From assembly GCA_964413055.1 (NCBI GenBank), contig CAYPRB010000008.1, forward strand, positions 1 through 64,000: 64,000 nt of DNA. Reading direction: 5' to 3'. Numbering within the stretch: the stretch's first letter is position 1; each line of letters begins with the position of its first letter. The translations under genes were made by a program, and so were the position numbers. Below, one piece after another: positions 53,025 to 60,650 of the stretch. This stretch comes from UBA3102 sp964413055 (GTDB lineage: Bacteria; Bacillota; Desulfotomaculia; Desulfotomaculales; Pelotomaculaceae). Below the pieces are notes generated by a model. That model was not told the origin of the DNA, did no database searches, and worked only from the letters and a program-made list of their open reading frames with translations.

Positions 53025-54284
53025 ATGTACCAGAAGGTAGTTCTTGATCGTAAAGTAAACATTCTGATAGAAAATATTCCGCATGTGCGTTCAGTGGCGA
53101 TAGGTTTTTGGGTAAATGTAGGTTCAAGGGATGAAATCGCTGACATAAACGGCATATCACATTTTATCGAGCACATGATGTTTAAAGGCACACAAAAACG
53201 TACGGCAAAGGAGATTGCTGAAGCTCTTGATGCGGTAGGTGGTTTTTTGAATGCCTTTACGACCAAGGAATACACTTGTTATTATGCCAGGGTTCTTGAC
53301 GAACATTTTGATTTAGCGGCAGAGATTTTAAGCGATATGATTTTTCAACCTCAATTTAACCAACGGGACATTGAAAAAGAAAAAAATGTAATCATAGAAG
53401 AAATAAAAATGTATGAGGATACTCCGGACGAACTGGTGCACGACGTATTTGCCGGTTCAATGTGGCAGGAACATGCCCTGGGGCTGCCTGTGATAGGAAG
53501 TGCAGAGGTAATTGCAGGGCTTTCAAGAAAACAATTATGTGAATTTTATAAAAAGCATTACACTCCCCGAAACATGATAATATCCGTAGCAGGAAACATC
53601 GAACCTGAAAAGGTAGTGGACAAACTTAAGAATATCTTGGACCTCAAGAAAGATAAGGTATTGGCCAGGAAAATGATTACACCGTTGTCATGCAAAAAAA
53701 CAAATTGTTGCAACAAAAAAACCGAGCAGGTACACCTTTGTATAGGTACCCCCGGTTTTAGTTTGGATAACAAAAACATATATACCTTTCAGGTAATTAA
53801 CACTATCCTTGGTGGTGGAATTAGTTCCAGGTTGTTTCAGGAGATAAGAGAGCAGAGGGGTTTGGTCTATTCAGTTTTTTCTTACCACGCGTCTTATCAT
53901 GATACCGGATTGTTTTGTATCTATGCCGGTTTAAGTAAACAAAACGTAGAACAGGTTTTGGATATTATATTTAAGCAAATCAGAGATATTCAGTTAAACG
54001 GCCTCAAGGATGATGAGCTGCGTAGAGCAAAAGACCAGATTAAAGGCAATTTATATCTAAGCTTGGAAAGTGTCAGTGCCAGAATGAGCAGATTGGGAAA
54101 ATCCCAGATTTATCTGGGGAAGGTATTGCATCCGGAAGAAATTGTACATAAGGTAAGTGAGGTGACCCCGGATAAGATTCAGGAATTGGCCTTGTCAGCA
54201 TTAAAACCTGAATGTTTTACCATGGCTACTGTTGGTCCTTGGGAAGACGGTAATATTTTTCAAAAAGTAATAAAACAGTTTTAA
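53025..54284 (+). CDS. M16 family zinc protease (YmxG/PqqL-like)
   Basis: A 419-residue M16 peptidase with the inverted zinc motif HFIEH (residues 46-50) and the downstream glutamate region EEIKMYEDTPDELVHDVF (about 125-142). The C-terminal half carries the family pattern GGGISSRLFQEIREQRGLVYSV (about 262-283), so both halves are present. Position after pnp and before dut or dapB is that of Bacillus ymxG/mlpA. It is cytosolic as no signal is visible. The physiological substrate is not known. Confidence 0.92.
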   Translation: MYQKVVLDRKVNILIENIPHVRSVAIGFWVNVGSRDEIADINGISHFIEHMMFKGTQKRTAKEIAEALDAVGGFLNAFTTKEYTCYYARVLDEHFDLAAEILSDMIFQPQFNQRDIEKEKNVIIEEIKMYEDTPDELVHDVFAGSMWQEHALGLPVIGSAEVIAGLSRKQLCEFYKKHYTPRNMIISVAGNIEPEKVVDKLKNILDLKKDKVLARKMITPLSCKKTNCCNKKTEQVHLCIGTPGFSLDNKNIYTFQVINTILGGGISSRLFQEIREQRGLVYSVFSYHASYHDTGLFCIYAGLSKQNVEQVLDIIFKQIRDIQLNGLKDDELRRAKDQIKGNLYLSLESVSARMSRLGKSQIYLGKVLHPEEIVHKVSEVTPDKIQELALSALKPECFTMATVGPWEDGNIFQKVIKQF

Positions 54285-54307
54285 ATATTAAAAAAGTGGG
54301 AGATGGC

Positions 54308-54772
54308 ATGAACTTTTCAATTTCTGTACGGGTAAAAAAGATTTCTGAAAAAATTGGAGATACTATTCCATATCCCGGGTATGCTACGGCGGGAGCTGCT
54401 GGTCTGGATTTACCTGCTTGCTTGGATGAACCAATGCTGGTGCCGCCTGGTGCCAGGGTCAAGATACCTACAGGTATTGCTATTGAAATACCGCACCGGA
54501 ATATTGCGGGATTGGTTTTCCCGAGAAGCGGTCTGGCGGCTAAGCACGGGATATCACTGGCCAATTCAGTTGGAGTAATTGACAGTGATTACAAAGGTGA
54601 AATTATAGTTGTAATTTTGAATCATGCCGAAAAAGAATACATAATTAATCCCGGTGAACGGATCGCACAGCTTGTTTTTGTTCCGGTGTTCGACGTGGTG
54701 ATTAAAGAATCGGAGCAGTTGGCTTTCTCCGAGAGAGGGGCAGGAGGTTTCGGTTCTACCGGTAAAATATGA
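54308..54772 (+). CDS. dut: Deoxyuridine 5'-triphosphate nucleotidohydrolase
   Basis: A 154-residue trimeric dUTPase that keeps uracil out of DNA. All five motifs are present: AGAAGLDL, PRSGLAAKHG, GVIDSDYKGEI, GERIAQLVF and RGAGGFGSTG. The start is ATG 54308 with GGGAG upstream; the in-frame GTG at 54296 overlaps this ribosome site. It follows the M16 gene by 23 bases and ends at a terminator. Confidence 0.95.
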   Translation: MNFSISVRVKKISEKIGDTIPYPGYATAGAAGLDLPACLDEPMLVPPGARVKIPTGIAIEIPHRNIAGLVFPRSGLAAKHGISLANSVGVIDSDYKGEIIVVILNHAEKEYIINPGERIAQLVFVPVFDVVIKESEQLAFSERGAGGFGSTGKI

Positions 54773-54786
54773 TTTTTCTTAATATT

Positions 54787-54811
54787 CCTGCTTTAAAGAG
54801 CAGGTTTTTTT
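54787..54811 (+). terminator. Rho-independent terminator after dut
   Basis: CCTGCT (54787-54792) and AGCAGG (54799-54804) with a 6-base loop, followed by TTTTTTT. Confidence 0.75.
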
Positions 54812-54872
54812 ATTTTGAGCCCGGCATATTTCCGGCATGTCCTAAATATTATTAATTACGGAGGTGGTGCCG

Positions 54873-55208
54873 TTGCTCTGGAAAGTAGTTTTTTGGGGTG
54901 TGTTTTTTTTACTGCTGATACTATCGGTTAAAGAAAGGACCCGTCAACTTAAATACCGGGAAAAAGATTGGGAATCAATTGGTGAAACCAGGTCCAGTCC
55001 ACTATCTAAAGCGCTGGCAAATTTAATCGGTGTAGCTGGTGGTATTTATCTTTCTTTGATGATTATGATCACTTTTTTAGAAGTAGATCTTCCTAAAAGT
55101 ATACAGGTTGGAGGAATAAGCCTGGAACCTCTGGCAGTGATATCAATAATATTGGCAGTGATTCATCCTTATTTGTATCTGGTTATTGACTCCTGGAAAA
55201 AAGTATGA
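54873..55208 (+). CDS. Unknown small membrane protein
   Basis: I do not recognise this 111-residue protein. It has three hydrophobic segments: WKVVFWGVFFLLLILSV (about 3-19), ALANLIGVAGGIYLSLMIMI (about 49-68) and LAVISIILAVIHPYLYLVI (about 87-105), with a charged loop after the first (KERTRQLKYREKDWE). The start is TTG 54873 with GGAGGTGG upstream; in-frame GTGs at 54864 and 54867 overlap that site. It lies between dut and the YmxH gene, in a neighbourhood rich in sporulation genes. Confidence 0.7.
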   Translation: MLWKVVFWGVFFLLLILSVKERTRQLKYREKDWESIGETRSSPLSKALANLIGVAGGIYLSLMIMITFLEVDLPKSIQVGGISLEPLAVISIILAVIHPYLYLVIDSWKKV

Positions 55209-55252
55209 TCTGCTAAAAAGGTTTTAGAAGTCTCAGTTTTGGGGGATTAAAA

Positions 55253-55522
55253 ATGCGTATGGGTGACTTGATTGGTAAAGAAATAGTAAATATATATAAC
55301 GGAGCACGACTCGGCGTGGTTGGAGAATCAGATCTGGTTATAGATACGGATTCCGGTGCCATTCAATCAATTATTTTACCTAAAAAGAGCAATTTTATTA
55401 ACTTTTGGGTAGACAGGCTGCAACTTGTCATACCTTGGGATGCGGTGAAAAAAATTGGTTCTGAAGTTATAATAGTGGAATTAGACCAAACCAGTCCCAA
55501 CTGCAGGCGACTATCATTATAG
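55253..55522 (+). CDS. YlmC/YmxH family sporulation protein (PRC-barrel)
   Basis: An 89-residue PRC-barrel protein. RMGDLIGKEIVNIYNGARLG (about 2-21), VIDTDSGAIQSIILP (about 28-42) and IPWDAVKKIGSEVIIVE (about 60-76) match the YlmC/YmxH family, which is conserved in endospore formers; ymxH lies near dut/dap genes in Bacillus too. Its molecular function is not established. It is preceded by GGGGGA at ATG 55253. Confidence 0.85.
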   Translation: MRMGDLIGKEIVNIYNGARLGVVGESDLVIDTDSGAIQSIILPKKSNFINFWVDRLQLVIPWDAVKKIGSEVIIVELDQTSPNCRRLSL

Positions 55523-55548
55523 CTTTTTTATAATCAACAGGTGTTTAA

Positions 55549-55578
55549 TGAGTAATTACTTTTGTTTTTGATATACTA
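55549..55578 (+). promoter_or_regulatory. Sigma-G-like promoter of the Clp-fold protease gene
   Basis: TGAGTA (55549-55554), 17 bases, TATACTA (55572-55578). The forespore sigma G pattern as I recall it is TGAATA-N17-CATACTA, one mismatch in each box. It lies 28 bases before the gene start. Confidence 0.35.
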
Positions 55579-55605
55579 AGATACAAAAATCGGATGGAGG
55601 ATAAT

Positions 55606-56592
55606 ATGTCCCGCCACCAGAGGGTTGAGTTAATAAAAAAAATATCTGAATTAAGAGGCTCTACTGTTATATGTTATATCACGGGAGACCGTGAAAATGT
55701 CAGTACCAGAATAGCTCCGGATGTAACCAAGGTTTTTTACCGGCATTTAGAAATGATTGGTCAATGCTCGAAGTTGGATTTATTTATTTATACCCGGGGA
55801 GGTGATGTGCTTACGCCTTGGCGCCTGGTCCACCTGGTGCGGGAGTATACTCCCAGTTTTAATGTACTGGTACCTTACCGGTGTTATAGCGCAGGCACCT
55901 TACTTTGCCTGGGGGCGGATGAAATTGTTATGGGTAAAATGGGGGAATTGGGTCCGATCGACCCAAGTGTGGTCAATGCTTTTAACCCTCAGGATCCAAA
56001 CAATCCCGCAGCTAAAATTCCCGTGAATATTGAAGATGTGTATTCATATTTAGCACTGGCGGGTGAAAGGGCCGATGTATGCAGTAATGACCAGAAGATA
56101 AAAGCATTTTCCATACTTGCGGAACGTATCCATCCGTTGGCACTGGGAAATGTTCACCGTAACTACCTCTTAATCAGATCACTTGCGAAAAAATTACTGG
56201 CCATGCACCGGCAGTCACTAACGGAAGGACGTATTGAGCATATAGTGGACAATCTTACGGAGAAACTCTATGCCCATAATCATATGATCTCCCGGCGAGA
56301 AGCAACCTGTGAAATTAACCTGCCGGTAATATTTCCCGACAGCAATATGGAACCGTTGATGTGGTCGCTTTTTCAAAACTATGCCGAGGAATTGGTGCTT
56401 GGGGATTCTTATAATCCTGCCGATGAATTACAGGGAACAAGAACCGAATTCGAAGTTACCAGTGGGTATGTAGAATCTCTTTATGGTGCGGATGCCTTTA
56501 TTTTTTCAGGAGTAGTTGAGAAAAGGGATTTTCCTGAGGCGGGACAGTTAAATGTTAATATTCTTAAGCAAGGTTGGAAAACGGTTTCATAG
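55606..56592 (+). CDS. SDH-family Clp-fold serine proteinase
   Basis: A 328-residue protein of the Clp/SppA crotonase-like fold in the SDH (serine dehydrogenase proteinase) family. YTRGGDVLTPWRLVHLVREY (about 62-81) is the strand-helix before the oxyanion site; the predicted nucleophile is Ser95 in YRCYSAGTLLCLGADEIVMG, followed by GPIDPSV (about 117-123). No membrane segment or signal is seen, so it is probably cytosolic. The start is ATG 55606 with TGGAGGA. It lies where other Firmicutes have tepA, also a Clp-fold protein, but is a different family. Substrate unknown. Confidence 0.8.
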   Translation: MSRHQRVELIKKISELRGSTVICYITGDRENVSTRIAPDVTKVFYRHLEMIGQCSKLDLFIYTRGGDVLTPWRLVHLVREYTPSFNVLVPYRCYSAGTLLCLGADEIVMGKMGELGPIDPSVVNAFNPQDPNNPAAKIPVNIEDVYSYLALAGERADVCSNDQKIKAFSILAERIHPLALGNVHRNYLLIRSLAKKLLAMHRQSLTEGRIEHIVDNLTEKLYAHNHMISRREATCEINLPVIFPDSNMEPLMWSLFQNYAEELVLGDSYNPADELQGTRTEFEVTSGYVESLYGADAFIFSGVVEKRDFPEAGQLNVNILKQGWKTVS

Positions 56593-56638
56593 TAGAAAAA
56601 TAATTATAGTTTAATTTAAAATTTATGCGAGGTGAAAG

Positions 56639-56836
56639 TTGTTGCCGGATTCTGATGGCAAGAAGAAAAATAGCCGGGTGCATTTTAATTATCGAATATA
56701 TGAGCCCAAATACTATCTCTTAACCGATGGTTCAGGATATCCGCTGGCGGATTTTAGCATTCCCCATGCACAGATGCAGAAGGGTATAAGCTTGGTAGTT
56801 ACGGAAAGCAGACCGGAGACGGTAAAGATTTTTTAA
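56639..56836 (+). CDS. Unknown 65-residue protein
   Basis: I do not recognise this protein. It is basic at the start (GKKKNSRVHFNYRIY), then shows YYLLTDGSGYPLADFSIPHAQMQ and ends with a predicted strand ISLVVTESRPETVKIF. The start is TTG 56639 or the adjacent TTG 56642, with GAGGTGA upstream. It follows the Clp-fold protease by 46 bases and is likely on the same transcript, ended by the large palindrome. It could be a partner or substrate of that protease, which is only a guess. Confidence 0.55.
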   Translation: MLPDSDGKKKNSRVHFNYRIYEPKYYLLTDGSGYPLADFSIPHAQMQKGISLVVTESRPETVKIF

Positions 56837-56850
56837 GAGTTAAATAGTAG

Positions 56851-56894
56851 CCGAAAGTAAAAAACAAGGTTTAAACCTTGTTTTTTACTTTCGG
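56851..56894 (+). terminator. Perfect 44-base palindrome, bidirectional terminator
   Basis: Two 22-base perfect complementary arms (56851-56872 and 56873-56894) with no spacer. The arms hold CAAGG/CCTTG flanked by runs of A and T, so in RNA it folds to a long hairpin with a T-run on the 3' side from either strand. It lies 14 bases after the 65-residue gene. Confidence 0.75.
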
Positions 56895-56978
56895 TAACCA
56901 ATGATAAAATTCTTTTTTTACGCAATGGACACAGTTTTATTCTGTCTATCATTTGGTCGAGTTAATTGCGCTGTTGTA

Positions 56979-57007
56979 TTGACATATTTAGTTATATATA
57001 AGACAAT
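56979..57007 (+). promoter_or_regulatory. Putative dapB promoter
   Basis: A perfect -35 TTGACA (56979-56984) is followed after 17 bases by a weak -10 GACAAT (57002-57007), 58 bases before dapB. Confidence 0.35.
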
Positions 57008-57065
57008 TAATTTTAAAAGTTGAGTCAAGGTTCTAATTATTTTTTTTTTAGTAGGGGGTAGACAA

Positions 57066-57869
57066 TTGATAAAGGTTATTGTTGCCGGTGCCAGTGGACG
57101 TATGGGTCGTGAAGTAGTGAAAGCAGTATGGAATGCTGAAGATATGGAACTGGTCGGAGCAGTTGACGGGCAGGGAGAGAATAAGGATATCGGCACTCTG
57201 ATGGAAACTGGGAAAATAGGAATTAATATTGATGAGAACCTTGAAGAATTATTAAACAGCACCAGGCCGGATGTAGCAGTTGATTTCACTTGTCCTGATT
57301 CAGTTTATCCGAATACAATTCGTTATCTTGAAAACGGTATTCGTCCTGTAGTGGGGACAACCGGAATGAATCAGGAGCAAATAAGCAGAATTATTGGTTA
57401 TTCGAAAGAATCAAAAACGGGTGGTTTGATTGCACCCAATTTTGCAATCAGCGCGCTGTTAATGATTAAATTTGCTGCTGAGACAGCACGTTATCTTCCC
57501 CAAGTGGAAATAATCGAAATGCATCATGACGGGAAGCTTGATGCTCCTTCCGGAACTGCCATTAAAACTGCCGAGGCAATTATTGAACAAAGAGGCGGAG
57601 ATATTTGCCAGGGTTCGCCTGCGGAAGTTGAAAAAATTGCCGGAGCCAGAGGGGCTGAATTTTCAGGAGGTATCAGGATTCACAGTGTAAGACTGGCGGG
57701 TCTGGTTGCACACCAGGAAGTCATTTTCGGCGGTCTGGGCCAAACTCTTACTATAAGACAGGATTCTATTAACCGTGAGTCTTTTATGCCCGGAGTGCTT
57801 TTGGGTATTCGTAAGACAATGCATTTAGAGAGGGTGGTATATGGTTTAGAAAAGCTTTTGTTTGAATAG
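57066..57869 (+). CDS. dapB: 4-hydroxy-tetrahydrodipicolinate reductase
   Basis: A 267-residue NAD(P)H enzyme that reduces the DapA product in the diaminopimelate/lysine pathway. GASGRMGREVV (about 7-17), VVGTTGM (about 97-103), NFAISALLMIKFAAE (about 126-140) and the catalytic EMHHDGKLDAPSGTA (about 157-171) are present. The start is TTG 57066 with TAGGGGGT upstream. It is separated from the dpsA operon by 85 bases containing a sporulation-type promoter. Confidence 0.95.
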   Translation: MIKVIVAGASGRMGREVVKAVWNAEDMELVGAVDGQGENKDIGTLMETGKIGINIDENLEELLNSTRPDVAVDFTCPDSVYPNTIRYLENGIRPVVGTTGMNQEQISRIIGYSKESKTGGLIAPNFAISALLMIKFAAETARYLPQVEIIEMHHDGKLDAPSGTAIKTAEAIIEQRGGDICQGSPAEVEKIAGARGAEFSGGIRIHSVRLAGLVAHQEVIFGGLGQTLTIRQDSINRESFMPGVLLGIRKTMHLERVVYGLEKLLFE

Positions 57870-57888
57870 GTTTAAAAGGCATGACAAG

Positions 57889-57917
57889 CACCTCCATACC
57901 GGAAAACACATATACTG
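57889..57917 (+). promoter_or_regulatory. Sigma-K-like late mother-cell promoter of the dipicolinate operon
   Basis: CACC (57889-57892), 16 bases, CATATACTG (57909-57917). The sigma K pattern is mACm-N16-CATAnnnTA; only the last base differs. It lies 38 bases before dpsA. The Bacillus spoVF operon is known to be sigma K dependent. Confidence 0.5.
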
Positions 57918-57954
57918 TTGGTAAACATACAACAGGCAGAAGGTTTGATGGTTT

Positions 57955-58851
57955 ATGGTATTGCGGCCAAATCTAAAAGGAACAAGTATTGCCGTTTTAG
58001 GTGGGGATGCCAGAGAGGTTTTTTTGGCAACTGAGCTTGCGATGTCCGGTGCTACCGTTAAGGTGGCGTATCTTCCTGTAAAAGGCGATACCGTTGGTAT
58101 TATTCCGTGCCGGAAGCCTGAAGAAAGCTTGAAAAATGTTCAGGCGGTTATTTTACCTGTACCGGGAATAAACGAGAAAGGGTATCTTTATTGTCCTTTG
58201 TCGGGTGAGCACGTAGATTTCAGCCATGCATTGGCACCGGTAATTCCCCAAAATACACCTGTTTTTGTGGGAACGGCAAGAAATTTACTGAAAGAGACAG
58301 CCCGGTCAAATAAGTTTCATCTTATTGAATTGATGAAACTTAATGAGGTCGCCATCTTAAATTCTATTCCCACAGCTGAAGGTGCCGTTCAAATAGCCAT
58401 GGAAATGCTACCTGTTACTATCCACGGCAGTTCGGCTTATGTATTGGGTTTTGGGCGGACCGGCATGACCCTGGCACGGCTTCTTGGTTTGATGGGAGCA
58501 CGTACCAGAGTGATTGCTAGAAGACCTGAGCATCTGGCGAGAATAGAAGCAATGGGACTGCTCCCGATTCCTTTTCTCCATATGGCTGATTACCTGGATG
58601 AGGCCGAGGTTATCTTTAATACCATACCTGCACAAGTATTAACAGGTGAAATATTAAAAAAAATTTCGTCTAATGCCGTTATTATAGATTTAGCTTCAGC
58701 ACCTGGTGGTACCGACTTTCAGACGGCGGAGAGTTTGAAGATCAAGGCAGTTCTGGCACCGGGTCTACCCGGCAAAGTATCTCCTAAGACAGCGGGTCTG
58801 ATCTTGGTACGTGTCATTACCAGGCTCTTGTTGGATGAGGTGCTTAATTAA
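57955..58851 (+). CDS. dpsA: Dipicolinate synthase subunit A
   Basis: A 298-residue NAD(P)-binding subunit of dipicolinate synthase (SpoVFA), which makes the calcium chelator of the spore core. IAVLGGDAREVFLATELAMSGA (about 11-32) and a second Rossmann motif VLGFGRTGMTLARLLGLMGA (about 161-180) are present. GPG- or DP-type residues EGAVQIAMEM and VIDLASAPGG follow. AGAAGGT precedes ATG 57955. It begins dpsA-dpsB-asd-dapG-dapA, the same order as Bacillus spoVFA-spoVFB-asd-dapG-dapA. Confidence 0.93.
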   Translation: MVLRPNLKGTSIAVLGGDAREVFLATELAMSGATVKVAYLPVKGDTVGIIPCRKPEESLKNVQAVILPVPGINEKGYLYCPLSGEHVDFSHALAPVIPQNTPVFVGTARNLLKETARSNKFHLIELMKLNEVAILNSIPTAEGAVQIAMEMLPVTIHGSSAYVLGFGRTGMTLARLLGLMGARTRVIARRPEHLARIEAMGLLPIPFLHMADYLDEAEVIFNTIPAQVLTGEILKKISSNAVIIDLASAPGGTDFQTAESLKIKAVLAPGLPGKVSPKTAGLILVRVITRLLLDEVLN

Positions 58852-58884
58852 TAATTTGGCTTTTCGGTTTCGGAGGTGCTTTTC

Positions 58885-59469
58885 ATGCGTTTAAAGGGTG
58901 TCAAGATTGGTTTCGCCTTGACCGGGTCTTATTGTTGTCTGGACACGGTATTGCCCCATGTAGGCAGACTGATGGATGAAGAAGCAGAAGTTTTTCCGAT
59001 CATCAGCAGTATTGTCGATAGTGCTGATACTAAGTTCGGGACCAGTGATAAGTGGAAAAATATGTTGTTCGAGATGACTGGCCGGAAAGCCATTACTACT
59101 GTAATTGAAGCGGAGCCGATAGGTCCGCAAAAGCTGTTTGATGTAGTTGTTGTGGCGCCCTGCACCGGGAATACGTTGGCAAAGCTGACCAACGGAATAA
59201 CTGATACCGCGGTGTTAATGTCTGTTAAGGCACAATTAAGAAATCAGCGTCCTGTGGTACTGGCAGTTTCCACTAATGATGGGCTTAGTATGAATGCTAA
59301 AAATATTGGAATGCTTCTTAATATGCGGAACATTTATATGGTACCATTTGGACAGGATAATCCGTTAGCAAAACCGAACTCTTTAATGGCCAAGTGGGAT
59401 CTGATCACAGATACAATACTTGAGGCATTGAAGGGCAGACAGTATCAGCCGGTATTAATTATGCGTTAA
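58885..59469 (+). CDS. dpsB: Dipicolinate synthase subunit B
   Basis: A 194-residue flavoprotein-like (HFCD fold) subunit SpoVFB. IGFALTGSYCCLDTVLPHV (about 7-25), VVVAPCTGNTLAKLTNGITDTAVLM (about 91-115) and the AVSTNDGLSMNAKNIG region (about 131-146) match the family. The start is ATG 58885 with CGGAGGTG; an ATG three codons earlier lies at the edge of the ribosome site. It follows dpsA by 33 bases. Confidence 0.94.
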   Translation: MRLKGVKIGFALTGSYCCLDTVLPHVGRLMDEEAEVFPIISSIVDSADTKFGTSDKWKNMLFEMTGRKAITTVIEAEPIGPQKLFDVVVVAPCTGNTLAKLTNGITDTAVLMSVKAQLRNQRPVVLAVSTNDGLSMNAKNIGMLLNMRNIYMVPFGQDNPLAKPNSLMAKWDLITDTILEALKGRQYQPVLIMR

Positions 59470-59509
59470 TTTAGATTGATTCCAAATATATCTACTTCCC
59501 GGTCCGGAC

Positions 59510-59538
59510 TTGACAGTAACCGGTTGATGCGGTAAACA
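59510..59538 (+). promoter_or_regulatory. Possible internal promoter before asd
   Basis: A perfect -35 TTGACA (59510-59515), 17 bases, weak -10 TAAACA (59533-59538). It would let asd, dapG and dapA be expressed in growing cells independently of the dipicolinate promoter. Confidence 0.35.
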
Positions 59539-59562
59539 ATTTGTACGGGAGGGATTTATATA

Positions 59563-60582
59563 GTGAAAAAATATAATGTGGTTTTGGTAGGAGCTTCTGG
59601 AGCAGTCGGACAGGAATTGCTGAAAATCCTGGATGAAAGAAACTTTCCTGTAGGCGGGTTAAAGCTTTGTGCCACCACCCGTTCCGCAGGCAGGCAGTTT
59701 AATTTTAGAGGAAACACATATACGGTTGAGGTGACTACACCAGAATCATTTGAAGGGATGGATATTGCTTTTTTTGCGGGAGGTCCGGCAAGTTTGGAAT
59801 TTGCTCATGCCGCTGTTGAACGGGGTGTGGTAGTTATAGACAACAGCAGTAATTTTAGAATGGATCCCGCAGTGCCACTGATAGTACCGGAGGTTAATCC
59901 GGAAGATGTTAAGGAGCATAACGGCATAATTGCCAATCCTAACTGTTCGACCATCCTTATGGTGGTCGCGTTAAAGCCCATCTATGATGCCGCGAAAATA
60001 AAAAGGGTGGTGGTAGCAACTTATCAGGCGGTGTCCGGGTCCGGTCTGGGTGCTATTGAAGAACTAACGACACAGACCAGAGCGGTATTAGATAATAGCG
60101 AAATTACGGCCAAGGTGTATCCTTACCAGATTGCTTTTAATTTGATCCCGCATATCGATGTTTTTATGGACTTGGATTATACCAAAGAAGAGTGGAAAAT
60201 GGTCAGGGAGACTAAGAAAATATTACATGATGAATCTATCGGCATAACTGCTACCACCGTGAGGGTTCCTGTATACCGGAGTCATTCGGAAGCAATAAAT
60301 ATAGAAACTGAAAAGAAAATAAGTCCCATGGAAGCTAAGAAGTTGTTCGCACAGTTTCCTGGAATAATTGTCTTGGATGATCCCGCTGAAAATAAATACC
60401 CCATGCCACTGCTTGCATCCAACCGTGACGAGGTCTTTGTCGGCCGGATCAGAGAAGATAACAGTATTACCAATGGTTTGAATATTTGGGTCGCAGCGGA
60501 TCAAATTCGAAAAGGTGCAGCTACCAATACGGTTCAAATTGCAGAGCTTGTGGTTAAATATGGGTGTTTTATAAATAAATAG
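59563..60582 (+). CDS. asd: Aspartate-semialdehyde dehydrogenase
   Basis: A 339-residue enzyme that reduces aspartyl phosphate to aspartate semialdehyde, the branch point for lysine, threonine and methionine. The NADP motif VGASGAVGQELL (9-20), the nucleophile Cys128 in ANPNCSTI, YQAVSGSGLGA (about 153-163) and VPVYRSHSEA (about 235-244) are visible. The start is GTG 59563 with GGGAGGG upstream. It is the third gene of the dipicolinate operon. Confidence 0.96.
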   Translation: MKKYNVVLVGASGAVGQELLKILDERNFPVGGLKLCATTRSAGRQFNFRGNTYTVEVTTPESFEGMDIAFFAGGPASLEFAHAAVERGVVVIDNSSNFRMDPAVPLIVPEVNPEDVKEHNGIIANPNCSTILMVVALKPIYDAAKIKRVVVATYQAVSGSGLGAIEELTTQTRAVLDNSEITAKVYPYQIAFNLIPHIDVFMDLDYTKEEWKMVRETKKILHDESIGITATTVRVPVYRSHSEAINIETEKKISPMEAKKLFAQFPGIIVLDDPAENKYPMPLLASNRDEVFVGRIREDNSITNGLNIWVAADQIRKGAATNTVQIAELVVKYGCFINK

Positions 60583-60650
60583 CGTGTTTGGCGCAAGTAC
60601 CGTTTCCTGGTAGGAATCCTTATTTCCAACAGTTGGAAGGGGAACGGATA

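Noticed and set aside
55594..55605. Four extra codons before the Clp-fold protease start
   Set aside because: The upstream ATG lies inside the TGGAGGA ribosome site used by ATG 55606.
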